Source: Paragonimus westermani (lineage: Eukaryota; Platyhelminthes; Trematoda; Plagiorchiida; Troglotrematidae). From it: a stretch of DNA of 64,000 nt. A model generated the notes under the pieces. It was not told the DNA's origin. It did not search any database and saw nothing but the letters and a program-made list of their open reading frames with translations. The first letter of the stretch is position 1; every line of letters begins with the position of its first letter. The translations under genes were made by a program, and so were the position numbers. Shown one piece after another: positions 15,401 to 26,187 of the stretch. The stretch is taken from the NCBI GenBank assembly GCA_008508345.1, contig QNGE01003309.1, positions 1 to 64,000 of the forward strand. Direction: 5' to 3'.

Positions 15401-18400
15401 AAATATTAATCGTTTTTGTCTGGAACAGTATTTTCACTTAGCGTGACGAGATATTTTGCCATTCTCTTCTCGAAAGGATTTTTAACATGGGATATTTTCA
15501 TTCTTAAATTTTCTTCAAATAAACTCTTGCATCATGCAGTATTTTTTTAATAAGTAGATATTGAATGTTATCGGTCTTTCTTTTGTAGACGCTCGTGGAA
15601 CTACACGATTACAAACTTGTTTTAATTCATGTTTACTGAATCCGACCGTTATCTTACTGTTGGTCCACTGAATAAGGTTGTGTTATCTTTGAATCACAAA
15701 GGGCAATCAAAACTTGGTAGGTAACGCAGCACAAAAGAAAACAGTTTAGTTGCTTTTTGTAGATACTTCTGCATCCGTATCTACTCACTAAAAAATTGTT
15801 TCAACCTCACACTCGAAAGTTCACTGAAGCTCTTCAAAATAACAAGTAGTTATTTTATCAGAATAGTTCACTTTTCACACACCAACAGCGACTTTGATTT
15901 TACTCGCCGTTCACGTTTCTTTCACCTTTTGAACCTTAGGCTTCAGATAACTTGATCGGTTTTTGCATCGTTTTGAAGAGCGCTGTGGTTTGAAAAAATG
16001 ATGTATACGTATATGTTTGTTGAAATTTTTGTCAGATATTAGATCTGTTTTGTTTTCATTCGTATCCAGTGAATTGTAAGTTTTTTGTTGATGGTGAGTT
16101 GGAAGCTGAACGATGATATATTCACTGTCTAGTTACGGGTAACTCGCAGAAAACTGTTTCCAGATTCTAACTGCTTGTTTTAACAACCAACTTTATGATC
16201 ACCACTGCAACAACAAAACGGAGATAGTTGTCATTTTTAAGAGGAGCACATTTTTTTTCTGGAAGACATCGTATCAAAACATCATGTTTCCCTTCTTCAT
16301 GTTTACACACGATTGTATGCCTGACCATGTGTAATTCTAGTGATGATTGTAGCAATATCACTCATTATCTTATATTTAGATAGAACAGCCAAGGTGTCAG
16401 AGATGATTTAGCTCCATTAATTTCACCTAACCGATAGGGGTGGTAATATTGATACTGACAACGCACAACAACAGTGGGAATGCAATTACGCCTCATGTAG
16501 ATAATTAAATTTCGCACAGTCTTCATTCAATCATTCATTAACCAGCAAACGGGGGTGTTAAGTTAATTTTGGTAAACCAGAGCGAAATATGACAAGCTTT
16601 CAACGATCTGTTGGATAAATTAGGTTTAAGAAGATCGGAACAACTGACTTTCTGTTGTTGATGGGAGCTGGTAAAGAAAACCTATATGCATTAGAAAGAT
16701 GTTAAATTTAGATGTAAGATTCACGTGAAATACTCACAAGAAAATTTATAACCATCAGAGATCAATCCAATTTGACCTTTCAAGAATTACATTCATAAGA
16801 CACGAACATTAACGTGAATTTCCATCGTACACCTTTATCGACCCTAAATGTGTAGCTCACGTGACAAAAAGGGAAAAGGTCTCAAGATTAATAGTCAGAC
16901 ATGAAGCTATGCCCAAGGTGGTGGTTGTATTTGCAATCCCGTTCACTACAGGTACTTGTCTGGAACGAAGCATAGTTACATTGTCACATCTATCAGTGCG
17001 CGTCGCAGCTGTATTGATATTCTGCTGGTTGTGCTGTTCTGGATTCCGACCACCATTGTCTAGGGCTAGTCTGTACCCATGCGGATCAACAGTAACCCAA
17101 ACCTCAGGAAATCCCGCAGCTGAACAGCAGCGGAAGCTGCATTGCGCGCACCAAACTGATTTGTTACTCACCTATGGACAGTAAAAGAAATTTCTTTGAA
17201 GGAATTGAGCGTCGTTCACAGTTAATCCCAGTTTTTGTGTTTCCGTCGGCTTTCCAACAAACCCCTTTCTAAGAAGCACCATACTGAAATTTTGACTTTG
17301 GCACAACTCATTAGTAGTGTATATCGATGTCACAGTAGTGACTAGGATCCCTGCCGCGTGTTCACAGGGCATCCGTGTTGCCCACTGTCCCAATCACTTC
17401 AAATGACAAGGGCATGCACCACTGACAATTTTTGACAAGCAGAAAGCTCGTGTAGTGCACCCTTTCGAGGAGGCTAACTAAAACGCGTACGGAAATCTGA
17501 CGGCTACTTTGGATTGCAAATGATGTTATTTATTTCATGGTTATTCAAGTGGCCATTTTGATGCTTAACATTGATTACTTAGTGTAGCATTCTACTCACA
17601 ACAAACAACAATAATTGGGGCATCCGATGGTATATTTTTTTTAAACTGCTCGTCTGAACTTGAGCAAAAGCAACAGTGATGAACACTGAAAACTGCTCCT
17701 AGACATATCTCTCTTGACTTTTCCTAAAGATAGGCTCATTTGCTTACTGTTTTCATTCGGAGGAATCCGGTTGCTTGTGTCTGAAGTGACCTTCCACAAG
17801 GACAAACACTGTGGCGTTCAAAGAGAAGCAATTCTTTTCACAGGAAATAAATCAGAACAATTTCCTTCAATGGGCTTATCTAGCGACACGAAATTTCATC
17901 CATAGAAAAAACGCCTATTTTCTCTTATTCGGCAAACACAGGCAATGCAATAAGTGTGGTTCCTATTGTGCTGACAAACACAATTGCCAAGATATCGTTG
18001 AGTTAGCCGGCATGCGTGTCATATATCAATGATAGTGTGACCGAACAGATTAGTTCAAGAAAATTGCCTGAGAAACCCCAGACAGAATCTGAACCTACGT
18101 TCTGAGGTGATGCGACTTGAGTGTTATTAGAGGGCATTTGTTCGGTACGGTCTAACTATAGACAGTAAATAGCATTTTCAAAATAACAGTGTGTTTTACT
18201 ATACCGAACCATGAGTTTCAAGAGTGTGTTTGCAATCAAATGTAGAGAGAATCTCAATCGAATTCTAAAATCATAGACTGTGTTTCTCTTCATTCTTGAC
18301 CGCTTCCTAACGACTATTAAGCCCGTAGACTAATAGATCGAACTGTCACCTACCCAGTATGCGCAACCTTTGCATGTAGCATACCCGCATTAAAAAGTGT

Positions 18401-20300
18401 ACTATCCTACAACGAAATGCAGGTTCCAGCATTTGGACAGACTAACATTATGAAATATCATCGGAGTTTCACTTGCTAACGAGTCATAAATTAACCGTTA
18501 GGGTATGCGCTCAATTAACTGGAAACAGCTGTTCGCAACTCATATATTACTTGTCGATATTAATAGCGAGAAAATGCCCAGTTTTTTAACAGTGTTAGTT
18601 AAGATATCAGCAGTTTTGCTAGAGTTAACAGAAATTCATGAAGCAATGTGCCGATTATGAGTGGACTTCTCTTAGTCCCGAAGGTTTTGCCTTTAAATCC
18701 GCTAACTCAGGTTAGTTACTCGTTTCTGTGGTAAAAGACACTAGTTCAGTTAAAACCCCGTTTTTTAATCAAAAAGTCATTAACGTACATAATCTGCTGA
18801 TTGACATATACGACTGTTTTGCAGGACCCGATCTAACTAGAGGTGTCGAAATATTCTGTCTTACTGTTCGTAGTACGGACAATCATTATTCATTTAAACT
18901 TTTACTTGCGCTTAAAGTGTACTGGAAGGAATTCGGTTCACTGTGGAAATAAAACCACTTATCAGACACTCGGACTGACAAATTGAACATATGTGCACAC
19001 AGCGCTCAAATTCGCGGGGAGAGCTCGACTAACCGGAAACCCTGGAAACTTGCACTTCAAGCTAATTCTGATACGCGCCACTTAAACTCTGTTGAACCAA
19101 AACTCATGATTTCAGTAAACATACACAACCCTCGAGGTAATATTAAGATGTGAGACAAAAAGTGTTAAGCTGTTCAACAATTCTTCATCTGTGTTTATGC
19201 TGGGAAAAGCAAAAGTTGTGTTCAGTACTACTTTTAATTTCTGATTGAATTAACTTTGTGGATGTCTTACACAAATATCTCGCTTGTCAACCACAGACGG
19301 CTGCTCAACGTCAGCTTATGAGAAATCGAGGCGCAACAGTTTAGAAACGTTTTGAGCACACTTCACAAATAATAACTCATTAGAAGTGCTGCTTCGAAGG
19401 CGCTGGTTATTACCATAAATTAACAAAAACACGCTTTGATATGAACTTACTAGATGAGTGAAAATCTGACCACAGGAACTTACCACCGACAGTTTGTGGG
19501 ATTTATTTTCTAATTAAACGCTTGATTGACAGTATCTGTAATCTCTATAAGATTAACAATGAATAGTTACTTATTGAAGGTCCCAGACTAAACTGCAGTG
19601 TCCGAACTGATGGTGATAATTTTCGACTAAATGTTCATCTGACATCCGTTTAGTTTATCATCTAACACGTGGCTGCATTCCAGTTGTGATTCTGGATTTT
19701 TAGTAGCTGTCATTATAAATGTTAATTTCATTTTCAAAACGTAGGTAATAGCTCAAAACTATTCGTACGATCCTAAAAAGCTCATGAAAGGTTGACGAGC
19801 ATATTTTGCAGGCATTTCGTAACACATAGGTCAGCCATCAAACTTGTGTTGATAACGGAGACAGCAAATTTGGATGAAAGATGCATACATTATATTGGTT
19901 GGATGTATCACTTGTGATGTTTTAGGCATGCTCATTCTTGCGGTGGGAAGACAAGTTTCAGTGACATCAGATGCACAACTAAAATCAAAGTAAACTTACA
20001 TGATTAAGTCTCGCTCAGGAAACCAAATAATTCTCGCATTGCTGGTTGACGTTTTATTTGAAATTTGTGGAGTTGCGGTTTACTTTCAAGGATTCTAGAA
20101 ACCGATGGAAACTCAAATCTAAATGAGTTAACCAACTTGAGAATAGCCTGAAGACAAGCATTATTTACATGATTAAAGCAACATATGTGCACAAAAGCCA
20201 CATATTTCAAAGTTGAGGCAGAACATCGCTCACGACTGATCGTTACTATCAAACTCCCGCAGACTAATCTGACGACTACTTCCGAGAGGGAGCAGTAGAC
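3411..20300. other. Intergenic stretch, no gene recognised
   Basis: About 17 kb without a recognisable gene. Small items noted are an (AT)n run at 6211-6227, a perfect 7-bp hairpin at 8035-8052, and a CCTGGG/CCCAGG hairpin with a GTGAAAA loop at 11634-11652. The longest open stretches (9389-9730 minus, 8535-8861 minus, 11413-11811 minus, 5310-5642 minus, 16857-17184 on both strands) show no domain motif and several lack an ATG start. Old, unrecognisable repeats may well be present. Confidence 0.5.
6211..6227. repeat. (AT)n microsatellite
   Basis: Seventeen bases of uninterrupted AT dinucleotide repeat, the longest such run I noticed in the window. Confidence 0.95.
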
Positions 20301-20307
20301 CCTAGTT

Positions 20308-20339
20308 TACCTACCATTCCAGCTCGTCATCAGTAGGTA
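20308..20339 (-). other. CTGATGA hairpin downstream of tRNA-like sequence
   Basis: On the minus strand TACCTAC and GTAGGTA form a perfect 7-bp inverted repeat enclosing TGATGA, CGAGCTG and GAA. Hammerhead helix I plus the CUGAUGA and GAA core strands are therefore in the correct order. Helix II is at best marginal, A15.1 is U, and only three bases separate GAA from the helix I return strand, so helix III is missing. The hairpin lies about 15 bases downstream of a B-box-like sequence on the same strand. That arrangement recalls schistosome Sm-alpha elements, which combine a tRNA-derived promoter with a hammerhead. As it stands it should not cleave. Confidence 0.35.
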
Positions 20340-20349
20340 TTCTTGACAA

Positions 20350-20434
20350 GGGTAGGATTTAAACTCCGCTCTTTCTTTCATAAGGAAACGGTGTGGACCA
20401 CCGTATCATACACTAAGTGTTTTAGCTATCCTTG
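20350..20434 (-). repeat. tRNA-like sequence, probable SINE head
   Basis: Read on the minus strand, it starts AAGGATAGCT. It has an ACGGTG/CACCGT stem in the anticodon-arm region and a B-box-like GGAGTTTAAATCC (20355-20367). The D-arm/A-box part (AGCTAAAACACTTAG) is eroded and the whole does not fold as a cloverleaf, so it is not a functional tRNA. A tRNA-derived SINE or a decayed tRNA copy would both fit. The CTGATGA hairpin just downstream favours a composite SINE. Confidence 0.4.
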
Positions 20435-20920
20435 AGGACTGCTCACTAACAATATTGCAGTCTGACAAAATAACACCATTTAGATAGAAGAAACGATCAA
20501 TACGCTTCTGTAGCCCATCAGAAGTAACAAAGCAGGGCCAACGTCATGCCAATCTTGTGACAGCACGTTATGCTTGGATGACACAAAGTGCACACCATGT
20601 AGTCCAACCAAACTATTCATTTGATTCAGCATGGACTGAGAGAATGTTGCCCGTTTAGTTCATATTAGCCAGGTCACCTGCAGATAGATGCTGTAATCTG
20701 AGACCTCCGGAAACTCTGAGCAACCCTTCCACAAAACCGTCTATTACAAAGTTGTAAATGAGGGGGAGATCCGACACTATTGTCTTTGCAGACTAAAGCT
20801 TGGCATCAGAGTAGCCAACCCCACTGTTACTTCAGTCAGTTCACACGACAGTAGTACACGATTGGACAAACTCCATTTTGCCATTCATTGTGGAAATGTC
20901 TATGCCACTGTTAAATCGCT

Positions 20921-20982
20921 CACCCTTGAGTGGTTAAGAATGCTACTCTGAGACGAAGGATTCAAACTTTCATCACCAATCC
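20921..20982 (+). repeat. tRNA-like fragment (Leu/Ser-like A and B boxes)
   Basis: CTTGAGTGGTTAAGA resembles the A box of leucine or serine tRNAs. About 32 bases after its start, GGATTCAAACTTTC resembles a B box. The intervening part is too short for a complete tRNA of that class, so it would be a deleted pseudo-tRNA or SINE head. Chance cannot be excluded. Confidence 0.25.
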
Positions 20983-23900
20983 AATTTTCGCTGGTTAATC
21001 TTCGAAGATCAGCACTTTCAGCCACGTAAAACGGCGCTGTTTTCGAGTAAATGACGGTCGGCTCAATCAACCACATTCGGTGAAATACGTCCAGTCGACA
21101 GGTATTGTGAAATGATAAGAGCTACTGGTGTGTCTCGTTCGCTTCCACTGACGAGAAATTCGGCCAGTGCACTTGTAAAAATACGACATTTTGCTAAACA
21201 GAGGGTTGCAAATTTTTCACATCATTTCCAAGCCACTTAAGCGATGATGGCTGCTTCTTTCGCATTTTTGTCCAGTAGTGTACACATTTATTTTACGTGG
21301 CACGGATATTCTTTCTTTCCATTTTCATATCACGGTTTACATCGTCCTTGACATTTTTCTCAGTTAACTGTTCGCCAGAATGTGAATATTGTCCCTGCGG
21401 TCACTTACGTGGCTCCTTGATATTGGGAAACAATAACAGTCTGCCATCAGTAGATCCCAACACTTTTGACCGCAACTTTCGCTATCAGGGTGACACGGTC
21501 AAGATGTGGTTAGCTAGACACAAAAGGATAGTCAGTGTGTCCTCTCTTTAGAAGATCAAGCAACCTCAACCTCAGTCATGAGTCAGTATGCTTGAACGCT
21601 CAGACGTGCTAACGTGTACAGGACAACAGTAAGGTTGTTGACACAACGGTCTAAATCGCTACTTCACATGCATGAACCGGCGCTAAAATTCATCCGATGA
21701 ATGGACTTTCACTGATGATATTTTCAACCAACAAAATTTTCACCCTGCTTTGCTCTTTAAAGTCAGCTATCTGAAAATTTAACTCGAATTTTCAAGTTCC
21801 AAACAACCGTGCGTAAATCCACACACTCACATTTCCGTTGTACATTCCGAATGAACTCAGTATGAAACGGTAATGTCACTGACTTTCAGTCAGTACCTTT
21901 ATTCTGTCTGTGGTGAAGATGAGTTTTTGGTAAACCTGTCTGTGCGCGAATACCCACTTCGTAAGTATCCTCAACCAGATGTTTTCAAACCTAGTGAAGC
22001 TGGAACAAGTTTTCGACGCTTGACACTGATGAAAGCCTGTCTCGTGGCGTTTGTCATTTTACGCATGACAATCTCCTGTGTTTGCTAGCTTTTATTCTCC
22101 CCTGGAAGTTTGTTTTTAATGGATCTCTAATCTTCCATGGACTACTTTATGCGTTCTGAGTTTTCTGTGTAATTTTAACACATCGAATCAAAGTGCAAAG
22201 GCTTAATGTGGCGAACAGGAAACAGCTAACTATCGATTTTACACCCTGATACATGCACGACATTTTTCGCATGGTATATTTCTAGTCATTACTATTGCCA
22301 GTCCATTGCATATATCTGTGCACAGGAAGAAAATTGATTGATCCGTTTAGAAACAACAAGTCAAATGCGGAATCTCTATACATCTATGCTATTTTTTTAA
22401 CTCTGTTCATTCTTTAGTGTGTAGAAAGTATGTGTTCTTTAAACATCTGCTCCTTTTTCACGAAAAGTTTCTCACCGAGAAATGGTGGAGTTTAGTTGTT
22501 AATATATTTTATCACAACCCACTAGTATTCTTACTGCTGGGTTATTAGACATTTGGTTTTAGTTCGAACCAGCACCACAAGATAACATTTTCTGAATCTG
22601 CAATCAGTCTATGGAAACCGTGGACAGATTACCCCAAAATCCAAATGTGACAGGCGAGCTGATACGAAAAAACTTACTGACGTTCTTCACGGTGTCAATC
22701 GCGTAACATCCGGTTGTTTCATTCAGAGGTTCTGTCTGCTGTAGGACAAAAGAAACTAGTCGGAACAGCATTTCCTAAACTGGTATTCAACGGAACAATA
22801 CACGGATCCCGTTGAAATGTTGGTTTATTACGCCGGACGTGTTTTGTTTACTTGAACTTCAGTATGCAGAATTAAAAGTGCTATTGGAAACATTTCAAAA
22901 CTGACTAACCACTGAGTCTTATTGAATGAGTAAACAAATCTTCACTAGTGGACAATAAATAAAATGGCTTGCACTTATTTGGCTCCCCTACAAAAATACT
23001 GAATCGTTCAAGCAGACCTGCTGGGAACTAACTGCAGCAATCAGCCGTACGTTGCAATCTGTCTTTGCGTGATTTCTAGCGACCAAATAATCGGTGCATT
23101 CGTGGCCCATTAAGGCAACCAAACTAATCCGCAATGGTTCATATGTTCAAAAAAAATCAGTTCCACCTCCAGTGTCTGCGACTTGTGAACAACTGAAAAT
23201 ATTTCAATCCTTTGAACGTTTGAGCCTATTTCTAAGTGAATAGTAGAGCAAATTTCACAACAGTTTAAGGCTTTGGACTGCGAGCCGTTACATATACCAT
23301 TCACCGCCCGTCACTTAGTCGGAAGCGCACTTAGCATAGAACGCTCTAGTTGCTACAAACCCCTGTTACCTACTCAAAGTTCAAGTCGGTTGAATTTAGT
23401 CAAAGCTCTGCTTCTGAAAAGCCTAAGACCGAGTTTGTGTTTTCGAAGTCAGTTCGAAGTTCAGTTAGGTGTAATGCTGAATTTATCCTGATTTTCAGGA
23501 TTCAACACACAGTACTCATCAGTCAATTTGCGCTCACTACTTCGAGTTAATACTTTTCGTCGAATTAGACTAAACAGAAAAATTTGAGTCTATGATAGAT
23601 GAGGGCGCAAACAATGGCGTGCAATCTGAACGTTCTCTGTTTGCGACCGGTGAGATCAGGTAAACTATCCACACGCAAAACTTGCTTTTATTCATCGCAA
23701 ATGAAGGTGTGTAGACTAGCCAAACTTGACTTATATAACATTTATAGTTGCCTGCAGATATTTCCGCAGAACGGAATTTTTCATGAATTCTCTCTTGGAG
23801 AAGCACTCGGCTCAATCACTGTCCTTGTCGGGGGGAGTCAACAGAATATTGCCTTCTAACGGCGGTATCTTGAGTCAGCTGTGTACAGTAGCCTGTCGGT

Positions 23901-24106
23901 AATCTCCTTTTAAACATATTCAAACCCTCATGTCTAAACGACCACTCCCTTGCGTTTGCGACCAATCTTCAGGCTGACGGATTAATATAGAATAAGAACG
24001 TTACGTTCGTTTGAGTTATGTTTGCCCTGTTATAGCAATTGAATAAATCACCGAGGTGTTCCACACGTCTACATTATGCCTAACATTTTCGGTGTAGTTT
24101 ACTGTT
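20983..24106. other. Intergenic stretch, no gene recognised
   Basis: No domain-bearing open frame. On the plus strand at 22026-22048 CTGATGA is followed by a GCC/GGC stem but not by GAAA (see findings). Short open stretches at 21297-21551, 21873-22088, 23273-23491 and 23599-23859 have no recognisable motif. Confidence 0.5.
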
Positions 24107-24538
24107 TGAAACACTGAGTTCCCTTCAACCACTTCATCAGAGCAGAAAGAAGATATATATTGCGATATGTCAACATTTCATTTACTCTCATCAGTCGCAA
24201 ACGTAAAACGTGCTAGTTATGTACTTCAAATATTTAACGACACATAGGGACTAGACACACATACAAACACACCACTTATTATGTAATCATGACCATGGCA
24301 ACCCGACCGGTTGTTTCAACCACCTCTGTGCACATAACGTCGGTTGGTAAATTTGAATGAGCATCGCTTCTCAGAAAGCTAGTAACTTTGGATTTCGGTT
24401 GCGCAACAGTATCCTGAATGAGTTTACTGGGTCAACTTGATGACCTGCTGTCATGAGGTGTTTAGAAATCGATGACGTTGGATTTCGAGTAGTCACTGCA
24501 CAAAGTTGGGACTGGTGCGTCATTTGATGTTTCAACCA
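24107..24538 (-). repeat. PLE-A left arm (3' end of element, 432 bp)
   Basis: The reverse complement matches 25756-26187 with two mismatches in 432 positions and no gap. It holds the last 56 codons of the endonuclease frame (stop at 24371-24373) and 264 bp of 3' tail. The two differences lie next to the inner junction: one is a silent CAA/CAG change and the other a Thr/Met change. Coordinates of the two arms map by x + y = 50294. Confidence 0.97.
24160..24200 (-). ncRNA. Hammerhead-ribozyme-like fold, left arm of PLE-A
   Basis: This is identical to the right-arm copy (26094-26134) but in the sense of the PLE coding strand. Helix I is TTGCGA (24195-24200) with TCGCAA (24160-24165). The core CTGATGA, then GAA, then helix III ATG/CAT with a TTGA loop and an AUA cleavage triplet follow in order. 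Helix II (GAGTAAAT) is poor, with only a G-U closing pair. Its place in the element 3' end, in sense orientation, is where PLE hammerheads have been described. Whether it cleaves is uncertain because of helix II. Confidence 0.7.
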
Positions 24539-24660
24539 CTTCGAAATATGTTCGGCGACTCGCTGTGCTAGTTGTCGGTCTGTTCTGCCTATGTAAACGT
24601 CACTGCAACTGCAAGTGAACTGGTACACAACATGGAGACAGGACGGTTTGACAAACTACC
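24371..24660 (-). pseudogene. PLE-A GIY-YIG endonuclease domain
   Basis: This is the C-terminal nuclease domain of PLE-A, which in the family nicks target DNA to prime reverse transcription. The GIY position reads VYQF, followed by CSCSDVYIG for the YIG strand. The conserved helix follows as R-x-L-x-x-R-x-x-E-H. The frame then runs to a TGA stop at 24371-24373, a sensible C terminus. It is one frame away from the upstream thumb/linker segment. The shift falls near 24640-24660, where the proline-rich end of the linker meets the Cys-rich start of this domain. The domain itself is uninterrupted. The last 56 codons are duplicated in the right inverted arm. Without an intact RT upstream it is a dead gene. 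Confidence 0.92.
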
Positions 24661-25755
24661 TTTGCGTTTACGAAGAACTGGTCCACTAGTGGTATGAAAT
24701 GAGCGCAACTGAGCAGCCGCATACGTTCGAGCCAGAGCAGATTTTAATTTGTGCTTTATGTCGTTGGCTCGGTGATCACCCTTGAATGGCAAGAATAGGC
24801 AAACATCCTTCATTTGAGCCGTCAGTACAGGCTCAGTGCTCTTCTTCACCGTATTATGTGCATCAATGAATTTGTCGGGATATCCATTTGATAATAAAGT
24901 TCGCCTCAACAAATCCTGTTCTGTCTTCAGAGTGTACGGAGTACAAATACGTTTGGCTCTCTGGAACAGTGTCTTAACTAAACCCCGTTTGTGTGCAATA
25001 AGAGAAAACTTGAAAACTGCAGATATTGACCACCCCAAGTTGCTTTGCGGTGAACTGAGCGTTGTAAAGTACCATCCGCACGTCTAGTAATGAGTACATC
25101 CAAAAAGGTAAACCACTGTTCGACCCCACTTCGTGAGATAAAGATAGGTTTGGGTGAATATTATTCAGAAAGTTGAAGAACAAGTCAAAATGAATAGCGT
25201 CAGTAAAAATTAAAATATCATCAACGTATCTTTTGTACAATAACGAATTAGCTATATAATCCGGGACTGGCCGCTCAATCATTCCTAAGAAGATATCAGC
25301 TGGTGTGGGGCCTAACGGACTACCCATAGCAACACCTCAAAATCGAAACGAACGTTTTCTGTGCATAACAAAATAATATCTTTAAGGTATTCAAGTGGAA
25401 CACCTACGCCACAGTTCTGATCCGAGATAAAGTCACACAAAAAGTCAACTGTCTCACGAAGGGGAACATTGGTAAAAAGGGAATCAACATCCATGGAATA
25501 CATTAATTGGGTACTCACCGAAGTGTTTCCTAACATTTCAACTAATCCGGAAGAATCCTTCAAGCAATGTGGGATTAGGACTTTACGGATTGGATCCAAA
25601 ATGTTCACTAGCCAACGAGCAACGTTATGGTACGCGGAATTGTTCCTGCATGAAATTGGACGTACGGGTGTACCATCCTTGGGTACTTTCGGAGCATCTC
25701 TCAATCGGGGTGTTTCCGTACCGACTGGTTTCAGCTGTCTATACTGAGCTTCAGA
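24640..25755 (-). pseudogene. PLE-A reverse transcriptase, 5'-truncated and frame-broken
   Basis: The RT begins abruptly at the inverted junction (25755), just before the PRLRDAPKVPKDGTPVRPI motif, so the roughly 250 N-terminal residues present in PLE-B are absent. In order come motif A (MDVDSLFTNVP), motif B (GVAMGSPLGP), the catalytic YVDD (KRYVDDILIF), the primer-grip region and the thumb (RGLVKTLFQRAKR). Breaks: near 25341 about eight codons before motif B are missing and the frame changes. Near 25110 a run of five T on the coding strand appears to have lost one base. Another single-base shift lies near 25005, and one near 24650 precedes the endonuclease. The catalytic Asp residues survive, but no continuous protein is possible. 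Confidence 0.93.
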
Positions 25756-26187
25756 TGGTTGAAACATCAGATGATGCACCAGTCCCAACTTTGTGCAGTG
25801 ACTACTCGAAATCCAACGTCATCGATTTCTAAACACCTCATGACAGCAGGTCATCAAGTTGACCCAGTAAACTCATTCAGGATACTGTTGCGCAACCGAA
25901 ATCCAAAGTTACTAGCTTTCTGAGAAGCGATGCTCATTCAAATTTACCAACCGACGTTATGTGCACAGAGGTGGTTGAAACAACCGGTCGGGTTGCCATG
26001 GTCATGATTACATAATAAGTGGTGTGTTTGTATGTGTGTCTAGTCCCTATGTGTCGTTAAATATTTGAAGTACATAACTAGCACGTTTTACGTTTGCGAC
26101 TGATGAGAGTAAATGAAATGTTGACATATCGCAATATATATCTTCTTTCTGCTCTGATGAAGTGGTTGAAGGGAACTCAGTGTTTCA
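25756..26187 (+). repeat. PLE-A right arm, inverted copy of element 3' end (432 bp)
   Basis: This is the reverse complement of 24107-24538 with two mismatches, fused directly to the truncated RT coding end at 25755/25756. It contains an endonuclease C-terminal coding stretch on the plus strand up to a TGA at about 25921, then the 3' tail with a second ribozyme copy. A second CTGATGA at 26154 lies near the outer end, not followed by a usable GAA plus helix III. Confidence 0.97.
26094..26134 (+). ncRNA. Hammerhead-ribozyme-like fold, right arm of PLE-A
   Basis: Helix I: TTGCGA (26094-26099) pairs perfectly with TCGCAA (26129-26134). Core: CTGATGA (26100-26106). Helix II region: GAGTAAAT (26107-26114), weak. 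GAA (26115-26117) follows. Helix III: ATG (26118-26120) with CAT (26125-26127) around a TTGA loop. The residue at position 17 is A (26128), so the predicted cut is between 26128 and 26129. All strands have exact hammerhead connectivity (ends in helix I, very short helix III). Hammerheads are known in PLE terminal repeats. The weak helix II makes present activity doubtful. Confidence 0.72.

Larger units (their letters stand above)
24107..26187 (-). mobile_element. PLE-A: Penelope-like retroelement with inverted terminal copies
   Basis: The unit consists of a 5'-truncated PLE on the minus strand (25755 down to 24107) joined head-on to an inverted copy of its own last 432 bp (25756-26187). The coding part covers reverse transcriptase from the fingers through YVDD, the thumb/linker, and a C-terminal GIY-YIG endonuclease. 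A 3' untranslated tail of 264 bp carries a hammerhead-like fold. Inverted partial terminal copies (pLTRs) are characteristic of Penelope-type elements. No target-site duplication is evident: the sequence left of 24107 does not match that right of 26187. The element differs clearly in sequence from PLE-B at 55.9-57.9 kb. Confidence 0.93.

Noticed and set aside
21140..21170. CACTGACGA...CAGTG as a further hammerhead
   Set aside because: GAA follows the core directly, leaving no room for helix II, and the flanking strands pair only with each other.
23302..23314. CACCGCCCGTCAC, identical to a conserved block near the end of small-subunit rRNA
   Set aside because: The flanking sequence does not continue as rRNA on either side, so a mitochondrial or rRNA insertion is not supported.
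24371..25832. Plus-strand open stretches inside PLE-A (24836-25087, 25469-25832)
   Set aside because: They are antisense shadows of the RT coding sequence.
26150..26187. Second CTGATGA in the PLE-A arms (26154-26160, and its mirror in the left arm) as another ribozyme
   Set aside because: The following GAA is next to C rather than A and no strands pair as helices I and III. Kept only as an element landmark also found in PLE-C.
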